Program-made: the position numbers and the translations under genes
Shown here: piece after piece, positions 36,828 to 45,980 of the stretch
Layout of the letters: each line of letters opens with the position of its first letter
Numbering within the stretch: the stretch's first letter is position 1
Assembly: GCA_023405815.1 (NCBI GenBank)
Contig: JAEXXM010000045.1
Span: 102,071 to 166,070 of the forward strand
From: Pseudomonadota bacterium
Lineage (GTDB): Bacteria; Pseudomonadota; Alphaproteobacteria; Rhizobiales; Hyphomicrobiaceae
DNA length: 64,000 bases
Direction of reading: 5' to 3'
Notes under the pieces: model-generated
The model's input: the letters and a program-made list of their open reading frames with translations, nothing else
Database searches by the model: none
What the model was told of the DNA's origin: nothing

Positions 36828-39041
36828 ATGCGTACGTTTGCGTACGCGGCGCTGTGCGGCGCCGCGATGGGAGCACTGTTGCCTGCAGCCAATGCTCAGC
36901 AGGTGCCGGCCACGGCAGCGGGTGATGTAACGGCGTCAGAGGCGACGCCGTTGCCACCGCTGGACGTCACCGCCCCGTCCCAACCGATTTCGAAATCGAA
37001 GCCGGCAAAAGCCAACAAGGGCGGCACGACCGGGGGCGCCAGCGCTGCCGCGGAAGCCGGGGATGGTGCCGGAGGCGGAGGCGACGGCAAGACCGGCGTC
37101 TTCACGCTCGGCCAGCTCTCGATGATCGGCGGCGCGACTGTCTCCAACGAGACCATGTGGACGTTCAACGCGGTAACGCTCGACCAGGCCGCGGCCATGG
37201 CCCCGGGCGTGAGCATGACCAACTACGGCGGCTCGCGCAACGAGCGGGACCTGCTCGTTCGCGGCTTTGATCGCTGGCGCGTGCCGCTGACTATGGATGG
37301 CGCCCGCATCTATCTGCCTGCCGACGGCCGGCTCGACATGAATCGCTTTCTGACGCCCGACATCGCCGAAATCCAGATCCAGAAAGGTTACGTCTCGGTG
37401 CTCAATGGACCGGGCGGCATGGGCGGCTCCATCAACCTCGTCAGCTACAAGCCGACCAAGGAGCTCGAATCCGAAGCGCGCTTCGGCATGACGTTCGACG
37501 GTGACCTCGAGACGAAGAATGCGATCACCAGCTACGGTCGCGTCGGAACGCGCCAGGACGAGGGCTATGCCCAGATCAGTGGCACCATTTTCAGCCAGGA
37601 CCACTGGAATTTGTCCAACGACTTTCAGCCGACGGCTTATGAGGACGGCAGCGCGCGAAACGGCTCCGACACCAACGATTGGCGCTTGAACGCCAAGATC
37701 GGCTACACGCCGAACGCCACCGACGAATACGCGATCAGCTACACGTCCCAGTCGGGCGAGAAAGGTGCGCCGCTGCATGTCTACGGCGAGACTCCGACCC
37801 GCTTCTGGCAGTGGCCGTATTGGGATATCAACAGCCTCGGCGGCTTCACCTACACCAAGCTCGGTGACGCGTCCTACGTGAAGACGAATGCGTACTACAA
37901 CACGCTGAGGAACTCTCTGAGGTCTTTCGATAACGCCACCTACACGACACAGAACTTAGGTCGCGGCTTCGACAGCTGGTACAACGACTATGCTTACGGC
38001 GGCATGCTCGAGCTGGGCACCAATCTCATTCCAATGAACACGCTCAAGGGCGCCATACACTATCGGTATGACAACCATCAGGAGCGCAACAACAACCAGC
38101 CGACGAGCGCGAGCGCTTTCCTCGAGCCGTGGCAGGAGACCGAGGAGAGAACCTGGTCCATCGCGTTTGAGAATACGTTTCACGCCACCAATTGGTTCGA
38201 CGTTGTCGCCGGCGTAAGCCGCGATCGCGCCGATCTCGCAAAGGCCGAGGAATACAGCTCCAGCCCTGGCTTCTTCGAGTATCCGACGGGACAAGGAGAA
38301 GCGTGGAACTGGCAGAGCGCCGCGATTCTGCGCTACGGCGACGACGGCAAGGTCTACGCCAGCATTTCGGATCGCACGCGTTTCCCGACCATTTTCGAGC
38401 GCTTCTCGTCGCGTTTCGGCACCGCCGTCGCGAACCCGGATCTTGAGGCGGAGCGGGCGAGAAACCACGAGATCGGCTGGAGCGACACGTTCGACCGCAG
38501 ACTGAAGGTGTCGAGCGCGATCTTTCACACGGAGATCAGCGACTACATCGACGTCGTATACCTCTCGGGTGGACTGAAGCAGAACCAGAATGTGGGTGAT
38601 GGAACGCACAAGGGCTTCGAGCTTTCGGTGGACTATGATCTCCTGCCCGGGCTCCGTGTTGGCGGCAATTACACGCTCTTGAAGCGTGAGCTCAACAATC
38701 CGGCGGAGACATCTCTAAAGCCGACTGGCACGCCTGAGCACGAGGCCTTCCTCTACGTCGCTTGGGACGCCATGCGTAATCTCACGATTACGCCGAGCCT
38801 GGAGCTGGCGAGCGATAGGTGGAGCGCCGTGACCAGAACGGGCACTCCCAGTGCGCCGCCGACCACCTACATCGAGACCGGCTCGTATGCACTTGTGAAC
38901 CTCAACGTCGAGTATCGCGTCGACGAGCACTTCACCACCTCGTTCGGTGGCCGCAACCTCACCGATGAGGACTATATGCTGGCCGAGGGCTTCCCGGAGC
39001 CCGGGCGCCAGTTCTACGCCAACGTCCGATCCGAGTTCTGA
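36828..39041 (+). CDS. TonB-dependent outer-membrane receptor
   Basis: A 737-residue protein: signal peptide (FAYAALCGAAMGALLPAANA), a Gly/Pro-rich linker, a plug domain at about 100-210 (MAPGVSMTNYGGSRNERDLL, IQIQKGYVSVLNGPGGMGG) and a 22-strand barrel that ends with aromatic Phe (YANVRSEF). FPTIFERFSSRFGTAVANPD is the typical TonB-receptor late-barrel motif. ATG 36828 has AGGG upstream. It heads a same-strand group of four genes with a secreted protein, a truncated hemoglobin and a di-heme peroxidase. The ligand (siderophore, heme, metallophore) cannot be read. Confidence 0.92.
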   Translation: MRTFAYAALCGAAMGALLPAANAQQVPATAAGDVTASEATPLPPLDVTAPSQPISKSKPAKANKGGTTGGASAAAEAGDGAGGGGDGKTGVFTLGQLSMIGGATVSNETMWTFNAVTLDQAAAMAPGVSMTNYGGSRNERDLLVRGFDRWRVPLTMDGARIYLPADGRLDMNRFLTPDIAEIQIQKGYVSVLNGPGGMGGSINLVSYKPTKELESEARFGMTFDGDLETKNAITSYGRVGTRQDEGYAQISGTIFSQDHWNLSNDFQPTAYEDGSARNGSDTNDWRLNAKIGYTPNATDEYAISYTSQSGEKGAPLHVYGETPTRFWQWPYWDINSLGGFTYTKLGDASYVKTNAYYNTLRNSLRSFDNATYTTQNLGRGFDSWYNDYAYGGMLELGTNLIPMNTLKGAIHYRYDNHQERNNNQPTSASAFLEPWQETEERTWSIAFENTFHATNWFDVVAGVSRDRADLAKAEEYSSSPGFFEYPTGQGEAWNWQSAAILRYGDDGKVYASISDRTRFPTIFERFSSRFGTAVANPDLEAERARNHEIGWSDTFDRRLKVSSAIFHTEISDYIDVVYLSGGLKQNQNVGDGTHKGFELSVDYDLLPGLRVGGNYTLLKRELNNPAETSLKPTGTPEHEAFLYVAWDAMRNLTITPSLELASDRWSAVTRTGTPSAPPTTYIETGSYALVNLNVEYRVDEHFTTSFGGRNLTDEDYMLAEGFPEPGRQFYANVRSEF

Positions 39042-39073
39042 ACGGCAGGGCCGACCGCGCGCCGGCGTTTGCT

Positions 39074-39087
39074 TTGATCTTCGTCAA
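39074..39087. promoter_or_regulatory. FNR-like box upstream of the secreted protein gene
   Basis: TTGAT-CTTC-GTCAA, between the TonB receptor stop and ATG 39125. Centred only 44 bp before the start codon, it would leave almost no leader if used as an activator site, so it is weaker than the other boxes. Confidence 0.4.
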
Positions 39088-39124
39088 GCCGTTGCACACT
39101 CCCGCCCCTAACATTGGAGCCAAC

Positions 39125-39637
39125 ATGAAGCCTCACCGAATCTCGGTCGCTCTCGCGACCGTCATTGTGCTTTGCCCCTCGCTCGCCCATGCCGACTGCA
39201 CTGGTTTCAAATGGCCACTCGATACCGAGCTGGGCTGGCTTGCGGCAGGCGGCGACCTCGCGCTTGCGACAGGTGACGAGCTGCCGGAGGTTCCGGCAAA
39301 GGCCATTTCGCTCAAGCTGCAGCCCGCTAAGTCGGTCACCATGCCGGTGGCGACTGGCGTCAAGCCACAGGCCGTTGGTGCCGACGCGTTCTCCGGCTGG
39401 TTCACGATCCCAGCCGGCGTGAAGCCCGGGCTCTACCAGGTCTCGCTATCCACCAACGGCTGGATCGACGTTGCCCAGAGCGGCGCGCTCGTCCCGTCGA
39501 AGGGCTTCACCGGGCGCCAGGAGTGCAAGCCGATCCACAAGAGCGTGCGCTACGAGATCGGTCCAGGCCCGGTCACCATCCAGATCACCGGCGCACCGGC
39601 GGAAACCGTGCGTCTCACTATTAATGCAGCCGAGTAG
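39125..39637 (+). CDS. Small secreted protein in the TonB/peroxidase operon
   Basis: A 170-residue protein with a signal peptide (ISVALATVIVLCPSLAHAD). The mature part has two Cys (ADCTGF, RQECKPIH), probably a disulfide, and four Trp (FKWPL, LGWLA, SGWFT, NGWID). It looks like a beta-sandwich (KSVRYEIGPGPVTIQITG). No family recognised. Its place just before a trHbIII and a MauG-like enzyme suggests it could be a partner or substrate of the peroxidase, as MbnP is for MbnH; this is inference only. Confidence 0.8.
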   Translation: MKPHRISVALATVIVLCPSLAHADCTGFKWPLDTELGWLAAGGDLALATGDELPEVPAKAISLKLQPAKSVTMPVATGVKPQAVGADAFSGWFTIPAGVKPGLYQVSLSTNGWIDVAQSGALVPSKGFTGRQECKPIHKSVRYEIGPGPVTIQITGAPAETVRLTINAAE

Positions 39638-39646
39638 AGGGATGGC

Positions 39647-40117
39647 ATGAGCACGGCGGACGGGCACGTCGAAATATCGCCCCACGACATCGAGGCGGCC
39701 ATAGAAAGGTGCGTGCGCCTGTTCTATGCCAAGGCGCATGCCGACCCGCTGCTGGGGCCCGTCATGACCGCCGCCATCGCCGATTTCGAACGCCACGTCG
39801 CGACCATCTGCGATTTCTGGTCGCGTGCATTGCTCGGCACGGAGCGCTATCAGGGGAGGGCATATCCGGCCCACGTTGGCCTGCCCATCCGGCCGGAGCA
39901 CTTCGAGCGCTGGCTCGACCTGTTCGCCGAGGCGGCTCGTTCCGAGCTTCCGGCGCAGCAGGCGGCGGTGGCCGTCGATAAGGCGCAGCACATGGCGAAG
40001 TCGTTCATGGCCGGACTGTTTCCCCTCGAGACGCCGCGGATGCAGGCGCATCGTGCACGCCTCGTCTACGAGTGGCCCGAGGCGCAGGCGGCCGCGACCT
40101 CGCCGAGAGGCAAGTGA
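39647..40117 (+). CDS. Group III truncated hemoglobin
   Basis: A 156-residue protein. Features of trHbIII are visible: IERCVRLFYAKAHADPLLGP, IADFERHVATICDFWSRALL, proximal His at about H76 in YQGRAYPAHVGLPI, and FERWLDLFAEAARSEL with W89. It starts 9 bp after the secreted-protein stop, and its stop overlaps the peroxidase ATG (TGATG), so it is coupled to it. Group III globins have cytosolic roles that are poorly known. The window also has a group II globin at 0.8-1.2 kb. Confidence 0.9.
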   Translation: MSTADGHVEISPHDIEAAIERCVRLFYAKAHADPLLGPVMTAAIADFERHVATICDFWSRALLGTERYQGRAYPAHVGLPIRPEHFERWLDLFAEAARSELPAQQAAVAVDKAQHMAKSFMAGLFPLETPRMQAHRARLVYEWPEAQAAATSPRGK

Positions 40118-41328
40118 TGCGCAGCGGGGGCACGCTCCATCGAGCGCCGGGTTCTGCATCGCGGCCAATCCTGTTCGCCGCCGCGGCTGCCGTTGGCGTG
40201 CTGCTCGTCGGCTCCTTCGCCTACCGAGGCAATGCAGCCAATCCACCCCCCGCGACGGCCGAGGCGCTGGGCCGCGAGCTGTTCTTCGATGTCAACCTAT
40301 CGAGGAACCGCACGCAGGCGTGTGCGAGCTGCCATTCCCCCAATCTCGCTTTCACCGATCCTCGCAGCAACGAAGGCGTCGGCGGTGCCGTGTCCCTGGG
40401 CGACGATGGAAAGTCGCTCGGCGAGCGCAACACGCCGACGGCCGCCTATGCGAGCCTCGCGCCCAAGTTCCATATCGACAAGGAGGGCGAGCCTGTCGGC
40501 GGCCTGTTCCTCGACGGCCGCGCCAAGGATCTGGAGGAGCAGGCGGGCGGGCCGCCGCTCAATCCGGCCGAGATGGCAATGCCCGACAAGGCAAGCGTCG
40601 TCGCGCGCTTGAAGGAGAATCCGAGCTACGTCGCTGCTTTCGACTCTCTTTTCGGCGGCGGCGTCCTCGACGACCCGGAGAAGGGCTATGCGGCAATGAC
40701 CAAGGCGATTACCGCCTTCGAGCGCACGCCCGAGTTCTCGCCTTTCGATTCGAAGTACGACCGCTACCTGCGCGGCGAGGAGAAGTTGACGGAGCAGGAG
40801 GAGCTCGGCCGCGTCCTTTTCTTCTCCAACCAGTTCACCAACTGCAGCCAGTGTCACCGGCTCGACACTGTCGGCGCCTCCGACAAGGAGCCCTTCACCA
40901 ACTACGAGTACGACAACATCGGCGCGCCGGCGAACCGGGCCGTTCATGCCGCCAACGGCAAGCCGGCCGACCGCGGGCTCTCCGCCAATCCCGCGTTCAA
41001 GGGAACGCCGCACGAGGCGGCGATGGCGGGCAAGTTCAAGGTCCCGACCTTGCGCAACGTGGCCATCACGGCGCCCTACATGCACAACGGTGTGTTCAAT
41101 GACCTGCGCACCGTCATCCTCTTCTACGACAAGTACAACAGCAAAGCCGCTAGGCGCCAGATCAACCCCGAGACGGGTAAGCCCTGGGACCCGCCCGAGG
41201 TGCCGGAGAACATTTCCCTCAAAGAGCTGCAGATCGGGCCGGGCCTCAACGACAAGCGCGTCGACGCGCTCGTCGCCTTCCTCAAGACCCTCACCGACAA
41301 GCGCTACGAGCCTCTCCTGAAGCAATGA
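40117..41328 (+). CDS. Di-heme cytochrome c peroxidase / MauG family
   Basis: A 403-residue protein with an N-terminal membrane/signal segment (ILFAAAAAVGVLLVGSFAYR) and two c-heme motifs: CASCH at 69-73 (QACASCHSPNLAFTDPR) and CSQCH at 243-247 (FTNCSQCHRLD). VPTLRNVAITAPYMHNGVF is the late CcpA/MauG signature. Family members reduce H2O2 or, in MauG/MbnH, oxidise Trp in a partner protein. ATG 40117 overlaps the trHbIII stop. The unusual partners (TonB receptor, Trp-containing secreted protein, globin) argue against a plain peroxidase. Confidence 0.92.
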   Translation: MRSGGTLHRAPGSASRPILFAAAAAVGVLLVGSFAYRGNAANPPPATAEALGRELFFDVNLSRNRTQACASCHSPNLAFTDPRSNEGVGGAVSLGDDGKSLGERNTPTAAYASLAPKFHIDKEGEPVGGLFLDGRAKDLEEQAGGPPLNPAEMAMPDKASVVARLKENPSYVAAFDSLFGGGVLDDPEKGYAAMTKAITAFERTPEFSPFDSKYDRYLRGEEKLTEQEELGRVLFFSNQFTNCSQCHRLDTVGASDKEPFTNYEYDNIGAPANRAVHAANGKPADRGLSANPAFKGTPHEAAMAGKFKVPTLRNVAITAPYMHNGVFNDLRTVILFYDKYNSKAARRQINPETGKPWDPPEVPENISLKELQIGPGLNDKRVDALVAFLKTLTDKRYEPLLKQ

Positions 41329-41417
41329 GTTGCGCATTGTGCGCTGCGCGTGACTGGCGCGGCCCGCGAATCGCGCTACCCCAATAGCGGGAATCAGCAA
41401 CACAGTGCACCTGAGGG

Positions 41418-43604
41418 ATGTCGGGCACCGCCGCGCGCAAACTGCCGGATAACGCCGGCCACCTCGACCGCGCGCGCGAGGTGCTCGCCGACGTCTTCGG
41501 CTATCGCGACTTCCGCTCGCATCAGGCCGAAATCATCGCGACTCTGATCGCCGGCGGCGACGTTCTGGCGCTCATGCCGACAGGCGGCGGAAAATCGCTC
41601 TGCTACCAGATCCCGTCTCTCGTGCGCCCCGGCCTCGGCGTCGTTGTCTCGCCGCTCATCGCCCTGATGCAGGATCAGGTCGAAGCGCTTACCGCGGCCG
41701 GCGTGAAGGCCGCGTTCCTCAACTCGACGCTCGACTACCGCGCTCAGACAGCGCTCGAGAATTGGATCACCTCCGGCGGCCTCGACATCCTCTACGTCTC
41801 CCCCGAGCGCCTGTTGCAGGACCGCACGCTCGCGCTGCTCTCGCGCACCGACCTCGCGCTCTTCGCCATCGACGAGGCGCACTGCGTCTCTCAATGGGGG
41901 CACGACTTCCGCCCCGAGTATCGCCAGCTCAAGGTGCTCGCCGAGCGCTTCCCCTCGGTGCCGCGCATCGCCCTCACGGCCACCGCCGACGAGCGCACGC
42001 GCGAGGAGATCGTAGCCGAGCTGCGCCTTGGTGCGGCCAGGCGCTTCGTAGCCTCCTTCGATCGCCCCAACATCCGCTACACCATCTCTGACGCCGGCAG
42101 CATGGGCGCGCGCGACCGTCTTTGGCGCTTCATCGACGGCGAGCACGCCGAGGATGCCGGCATCGTCTATTGCCTGTCGCGCAAGTCGGTCGACGAGACG
42201 GCCGCGTGGCTGTCGGGCAAGGGCCGCACCGCGCTCGCCTATCACGCCGGCCTCGACGCCGACGTGCGCCGCAATGTGCTCGAGCGCTTCCGCAACGACA
42301 GCGGCATCATCGTCGTCGCCACCATCGCTTTCGGCATGGGCATCGACAAGCCGGACGTGCGCTTCGTTGCTCACCTCAACCTGCCCAAGTCCATCGAGGC
42401 CTACTATCAGGAGACTGGGCGCGCCGGCCGCGACGGCCTTCCAGCGAACGCTTGGCTCGCTTACGGCCTGCAGGACATCATCCAGCTCCGCCAGTGGATC
42501 GCCCAGAGCGAAGGCTCCGATGCCTATAAGGCGGTGCAGCGCCAGAAGCTCGCCGCCCTCGTCGGGCTCGCGGAGCTGCCGAGCTGCCGCAGGCAATCAC
42601 TGCTCGCCTATTTCGGCGAGCGCCTCGCAGAGCCGTGCGGCAACTGCGACAACTGCCTCAACCCGCCGCAGACCGTCGACGGCACCGTGCTCGCTCAGAA
42701 GGCGCTCTCCGCCGCCTACCGTACCGGCCAGCGATTCGGCGCCACCTACCTGATAGACGTGCTCCTCGGCCGCGAGAACGAGCGCATCGTTCGCGCCAGC
42801 CACGACAAGCTGCCCGTGTTCGGCGTCGGCAAGGACACCGACGAGACGACGTGGAAGGGCGTCTTCCGCCAGCTCACCGCCGCGGGGCATCTCGCCGGCG
42901 ACGACGAGGGCCACGGCACGCTTCTTCTTACCGAGGCAGCCCGCCCTATCCTGCGCGGAGAGGAGAAGTTCCTCATCCGCTTCGCACCCAAGGAAACGCG
43001 CGCTGCCAAAACGAAGCGTCCCGGAAAGACCGGCAAGAGCGCGATCACCATCGCCGACGCCGACCGGCCGCTGTTCGATGCGCTGCGCGAGGTGCGATTG
43101 AAGCTCGCCGCCGAGGCGAGGCTGCCGCCCTACATCATCTGCAACGACGTAACGCTCGCCGAGCTCGCATCCGTGCGGCCGAAGGACGAGGTGGCGCTGC
43201 ACGGCATCACGGGCCTCGGCAACAGCAAGATCGCGCGCTACGGCGCAGCGCTGCTGGCGGCGATCGTCGCGCACGGCGGCAATTCATCGCCGCCCAACGG
43301 GCTGTCGTCGACCGTCAACCAGACGCTCGCGCTCCACCGCCAGGGCCACGATGCCGATGCCATCGCCAAGGAGCGTCGGCTCGATGTCGACGTCGTCTAC
43401 AGCCACTTCGCCGCCGCCATCGAGCGAGGCGTCATCGAGGCGCGCGACGTGCTTTCCCTCGACGAGGCCGAGATCGAGGAGGTGCACGAAGCGTTCGACC
43501 GCCTCGGCACGCTGGAGACCGGCAAGATCGGGCCAGTGCACGCGGCGCTCGAGGGCCGCTACGACTACGGCGTCCTCAAGTGCCTGCTGGCCGAGCTGAG
43601 CTAG
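41418..43604 (+). CDS. recQ: ATP-dependent DNA helicase RecQ
   Basis: A 728-residue RecQ. Walker A in LMPTGGGKSLCYQIPS, DEAH box in FAIDEAHCVSQWGHDFRPEY, helicase motifs IVVATIAFGMGIDKPDVRF and YQETGRAGRDGLPA, RQC zinc site CGNCDNCLNPP, and an HRDC domain at about 540-620 (LFDALREVRLKLAAEARLPP, ELASVRPKDEVALHGITGLG). An extra helix-turn-helix-like region at the C-terminus (NQTLALHRQGHDADAIAKER) is found in many long RecQ proteins. It unwinds DNA 3' to 5' in recombination repair. Confidence 0.95.
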   Translation: MSGTAARKLPDNAGHLDRAREVLADVFGYRDFRSHQAEIIATLIAGGDVLALMPTGGGKSLCYQIPSLVRPGLGVVVSPLIALMQDQVEALTAAGVKAAFLNSTLDYRAQTALENWITSGGLDILYVSPERLLQDRTLALLSRTDLALFAIDEAHCVSQWGHDFRPEYRQLKVLAERFPSVPRIALTATADERTREEIVAELRLGAARRFVASFDRPNIRYTISDAGSMGARDRLWRFIDGEHAEDAGIVYCLSRKSVDETAAWLSGKGRTALAYHAGLDADVRRNVLERFRNDSGIIVVATIAFGMGIDKPDVRFVAHLNLPKSIEAYYQETGRAGRDGLPANAWLAYGLQDIIQLRQWIAQSEGSDAYKAVQRQKLAALVGLAELPSCRRQSLLAYFGERLAEPCGNCDNCLNPPQTVDGTVLAQKALSAAYRTGQRFGATYLIDVLLGRENERIVRASHDKLPVFGVGKDTDETTWKGVFRQLTAAGHLAGDDEGHGTLLLTEAARPILRGEEKFLIRFAPKETRAAKTKRPGKTGKSAITIADADRPLFDALREVRLKLAAEARLPPYIICNDVTLAELASVRPKDEVALHGITGLGNSKIARYGAALLAAIVAHGGNSSPPNGLSSTVNQTLALHRQGHDADAIAKERRLDVDVVYSHFAAAIERGVIEARDVLSLDEAEIEEVHEAFDRLGTLETGKIGPVHAALEGRYDYGVLKCLLAELS

Positions 43605-43616
43605 TGCACCGAGGCT

Positions 43617-44072
43617 CTATCGTCGCTGCTTGGCGAGGTGCTTGCGGAACGCTTCCAGCGTCGCCTTGCTGACGTGGTGCTCGAGACCCTCCGCATCGGC
43701 GTCTGCCGTCTCGGGATCCACTCCCAAAGAAATCAGCAGGTCCCGAACGATGAGGTGCCGCTCGCGCGATGACGCCGCGAGCTTTCGTCCCTTGTCGGTG
43801 AGGAAGATCGCCCGATAGGGCTCGCTGGTGACGAAGCCGTCGCGCTGCAGGCGCTGAATGGTGTTATTCACAGTCGCCTTCGTCACGCCGAAGCGCTCGG
43901 CGAGGTCGACGAGCCGCGCCTCGCCCTTCTCGTCCATCAGCTCCGCGATCAGCTCGACATAATCCTCCGCCGTCTCGCTTTGGTGCGCATCGCGCACGCG
44001 GCGGAAGCGCTTTGCATGCTCGGCGGGCGCTGGAATCGGCGTAACGGCGGATTTCTTGCGATTCGAGTCCAT
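43617..44072 (-). CDS. mntR: Manganese-responsive DtxR-family regulator MntR
   Basis: A 151-residue protein with a DtxR winged helix at about 32-95 (AEDYVELIAELMDEKGEARL, VTKATVNNTIQRLQRDGFV) and a dimer/metal domain (LTDKGRKLAASSRERHLIVR, ADAEGLEHHVSKATLEAFRKH) in which His and Glu residues typical of MntR metal sites are visible. No SH3-like third domain, as in MntR. It converges on recQ and is divergent from an outer-membrane protein gene. Tandem operator-like palindromes lie in between. Confidence 0.9.
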   Translation of the reverse strand: MDSNRKKSAVTPIPAPAEHAKRFRRVRDAHQSETAEDYVELIAELMDEKGEARLVDLAERFGVTKATVNNTIQRLQRDGFVTSEPYRAIFLTDKGRKLAASSRERHLIVRDLLISLGVDPETADADAEGLEHHVSKATLEAFRKHLAKQRR

Positions 44073-44107
44073 GTCGCCTTCTACCCCACTCCGGCGTTGA
44101 CAGCAAA

Positions 44108-44138
44108 GTTAGCCACAACTAACTTAGTCGCAGCTAAC
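44108..44138. promoter_or_regulatory. Tandem MntR-like operators between mntR and the outer-membrane protein gene
   Basis: GTTAG-N6-CTAAC (44108-44123) and CTTAG-N6-CTAAC (44123-44138), two overlapping palindromes of the same type spaced 15 bp apart. They are 36-66 bp upstream of mntR ATG 44072 and 52-82 bp upstream of ATG 44190. Confidence 0.65.
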
Positions 44139-44189
44139 AAGGTTGGGCTCGGCTTATCGACGGCTGCGCCGATGTTCCCGGGGGGTGAA

Positions 44190-45062
44190 ATGGTGTTTGC
44201 GTCGACAACCAGAGTGTCCGTATGTGGTGTTTGCCTCGCTGCCTTTTCGGCTGGCGCGCTTGGTGCTGACAAATCGCAATACTCGATCTTCAATCCGACG
44301 CCGCGTAGCCAGATGCGCGAGATGACGACCGACCGCCCGGACACGACTGAGGTTCCCTTCACCGTCGACGCAGGTCATTTCCAGACCGAGAGCACGCTCT
44401 TCGGCTATGCGCGATCGCGGCCCGACGAGGATGGCGTATCGAGCGATGCCTACGAGTTCGCCTCCACGAACCTGCGCATCGGCCTCACCAACGACGTGGA
44501 GCTGAGCCTCGTCTGGCAGCCGTACGGCATGATCGATCTCGATGGCGCCGCGCTGCAGGATGAGCAGCAACAGTCGGGCATCGGCAGCGTTGACATCCGC
44601 GCCAAGATCAACCTCTGGGGCAACGACAACTTCGAGAAGCTCGGCTCGGCAGCGGCGCTGCTGCCGTTCATCACCATACCCACCGACGACGACAACGGCA
44701 TCGGTGCGGCCGCTGTCGAGGGCGGAATGGTCGTGCCGGTCGCCTTCGCTCTGCCGGCGGGATTCGGCCTCGGCATCAATGTAGGTATGTTCGCCATCAG
44801 AGACGAGGACGACAACGGCTATCACGCCGAGTACAGCACCACCGCCTCCCTGGCCTATGAATGGACTGACAAATTCGGCAGCTACTTGGAGGTGGTCGGG
44901 CTTTTCGGCGTTGACGATCCGCGCGGCGACATCTTCGTCCTCGGCAGCGGGTGGACCTACGCGCTCACCGACGACGTGCAACTCGATGGCGGCGTGAACT
45001 TTGGTCTCAGCAACGCGTCCGACCGCTACAACCCCTTCGTCGGCCTTTCCATGCGTTACTAG
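44190..45062 (+). CDS. Outer-membrane beta-barrel transporter-like protein
   Basis: A 290-residue protein. A signal peptide (TRVSVCGVCLAAFSAGALGA) leads to a beta-rich barrel ending in SMRY with a terminal Tyr. TTDRPDTTEVPFTVDAGHFQ and YEFASTNLRIGLTNDVELSL match the transporter/MetA-pathway phenol-degradation barrel family. ATG 44190 is preceded by GGGGGG at short distance. MntR-like sites upstream suggest manganese control and a possible Mn-channel role, by analogy to MnoP. Its stop overlaps the convergent LysR stop by 4 bp. Confidence 0.8.
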   Translation: MVFASTTRVSVCGVCLAAFSAGALGADKSQYSIFNPTPRSQMREMTTDRPDTTEVPFTVDAGHFQTESTLFGYARSRPDEDGVSSDAYEFASTNLRIGLTNDVELSLVWQPYGMIDLDGAALQDEQQQSGIGSVDIRAKINLWGNDNFEKLGSAAALLPFITIPTDDDNGIGAAAVEGGMVVPVAFALPAGFGLGINVGMFAIRDEDDNGYHAEYSTTASLAYEWTDKFGSYLEVVGLFGVDDPRGDIFVLGSGWTYALTDDVQLDGGVNFGLSNASDRYNPFVGLSMRY

Positions 45063-45958
45063 CAGCGCGCGCGCCCTCGGCCCTCTTCGATCAGCGCGAG
45101 GAAGGCCGCTTCCGCTTGGCTGACGTATCGTTCGCGATGCCGCAGCACGAGGAAAGCGCGCTTCGGCAGCGCCAGTCCCGGTGACCGGAGTGCTCCGGAG
45201 CGCAGTCCAGCCTCGGCAACCAGCGCCGAAACGACGGTGCCGCCCGCGCCGGCCCCCACCGCTGCCAGCACCGCCTCGTTCGACGGCAGCTCCAGCGCGA
45301 CGTTGAGCTCCTGCGGGGCCACGCCGAGGCGCTTCAGCGCCGCCTCGAACTCGGCGCGCGTGCCCGAGCCGGGCTCGCGCAGTACCCACCGGGCCTGCCT
45401 CACGTCGCGCGTGCTCAGTTTGCGCTTGTGGGCCAAGGGATCGCTCTGGGCGAACACGGCGATGAGCCGGTCTTCATCGACGGCGCGGGATGAAAGCTGC
45501 GGATCCTCGACCGCGCCCTCGACGAACCCGAGGTCGGCAAGCCCGTCGCGCGTCGCCGCGGCAACCTGCTGCGTGTTGCCGGCGACCACATGGAGCGTGA
45601 TCCCCGGATAGCGCGCGCGAAACGCCGCGATGAACGGCGGCAGCCAGTAGTTGGTGATCGTCTGGCTCGCATGGATCGTCACGGCGCCGCGTTTGACCCC
45701 GGCGAGATCGGCCAGGGTCCGCTCGGCGGCTGCTGCGCGCATCAGGACGATGCGCGCCTCGGCAAGAAACGTCTCGCCCGCCTTCGTCAGCGCGATGCGG
45801 CGCCCTATGCGATCGAACAGCTTGACCCTGTACCGCCCCTCGAGCGCCGCGATGGCGGCGCTCGCCGCCGACTGGGTGATGTTGATCGCCTGCGCCGCCT
45901 GCGTCACGTGCTGACGCTCGGCAACGGCGACGAAGATGCGCAGTTGCTCGAGCGTCAT
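45059..45958 (-). CDS. LysR-family transcriptional regulator
   Basis: A 299-residue LysR protein: helix-turn-helix at about 1-60 (MTLEQLRIFVAVAERQHVTQ, QSAASAAIAALEGRYRVKLF), then a periplasmic-binding-like effector domain (VTIHASQTITNYWLPPFIA, RWVLREPGSGTRAEFEAALK). The pattern is CysB/CbbR-like, typical of regulators next to YeiH. It lies 22 bp after yeiH on the same strand, not divergent as usual, so it is probably co-transcribed. Confidence 0.92.
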   Translation of the reverse strand: MTLEQLRIFVAVAERQHVTQAAQAINITQSAASAAIAALEGRYRVKLFDRIGRRIALTKAGETFLAEARIVLMRAAAAERTLADLAGVKRGAVTIHASQTITNYWLPPFIAAFRARYPGITLHVVAGNTQQVAAATRDGLADLGFVEGAVEDPQLSSRAVDEDRLIAVFAQSDPLAHKRKLSTRDVRQARWVLREPGSGTRAEFEAALKRLGVAPQELNVALELPSNEAVLAAVGAGAGGTVVSALVAEAGLRSGALRSPGLALPKRAFLVLRHRERYVSQAEAAFLALIEEGRGRARC

Positions 45959-45980
45959 GGCCGGTTCCCCGGGGCGCCGC

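Noticed and set aside
44091..44100. TTGACAGCAA near mntR considered as half of an FNR-like box.
   Set aside because: The second half-site GTCAA is missing at N4 spacing.
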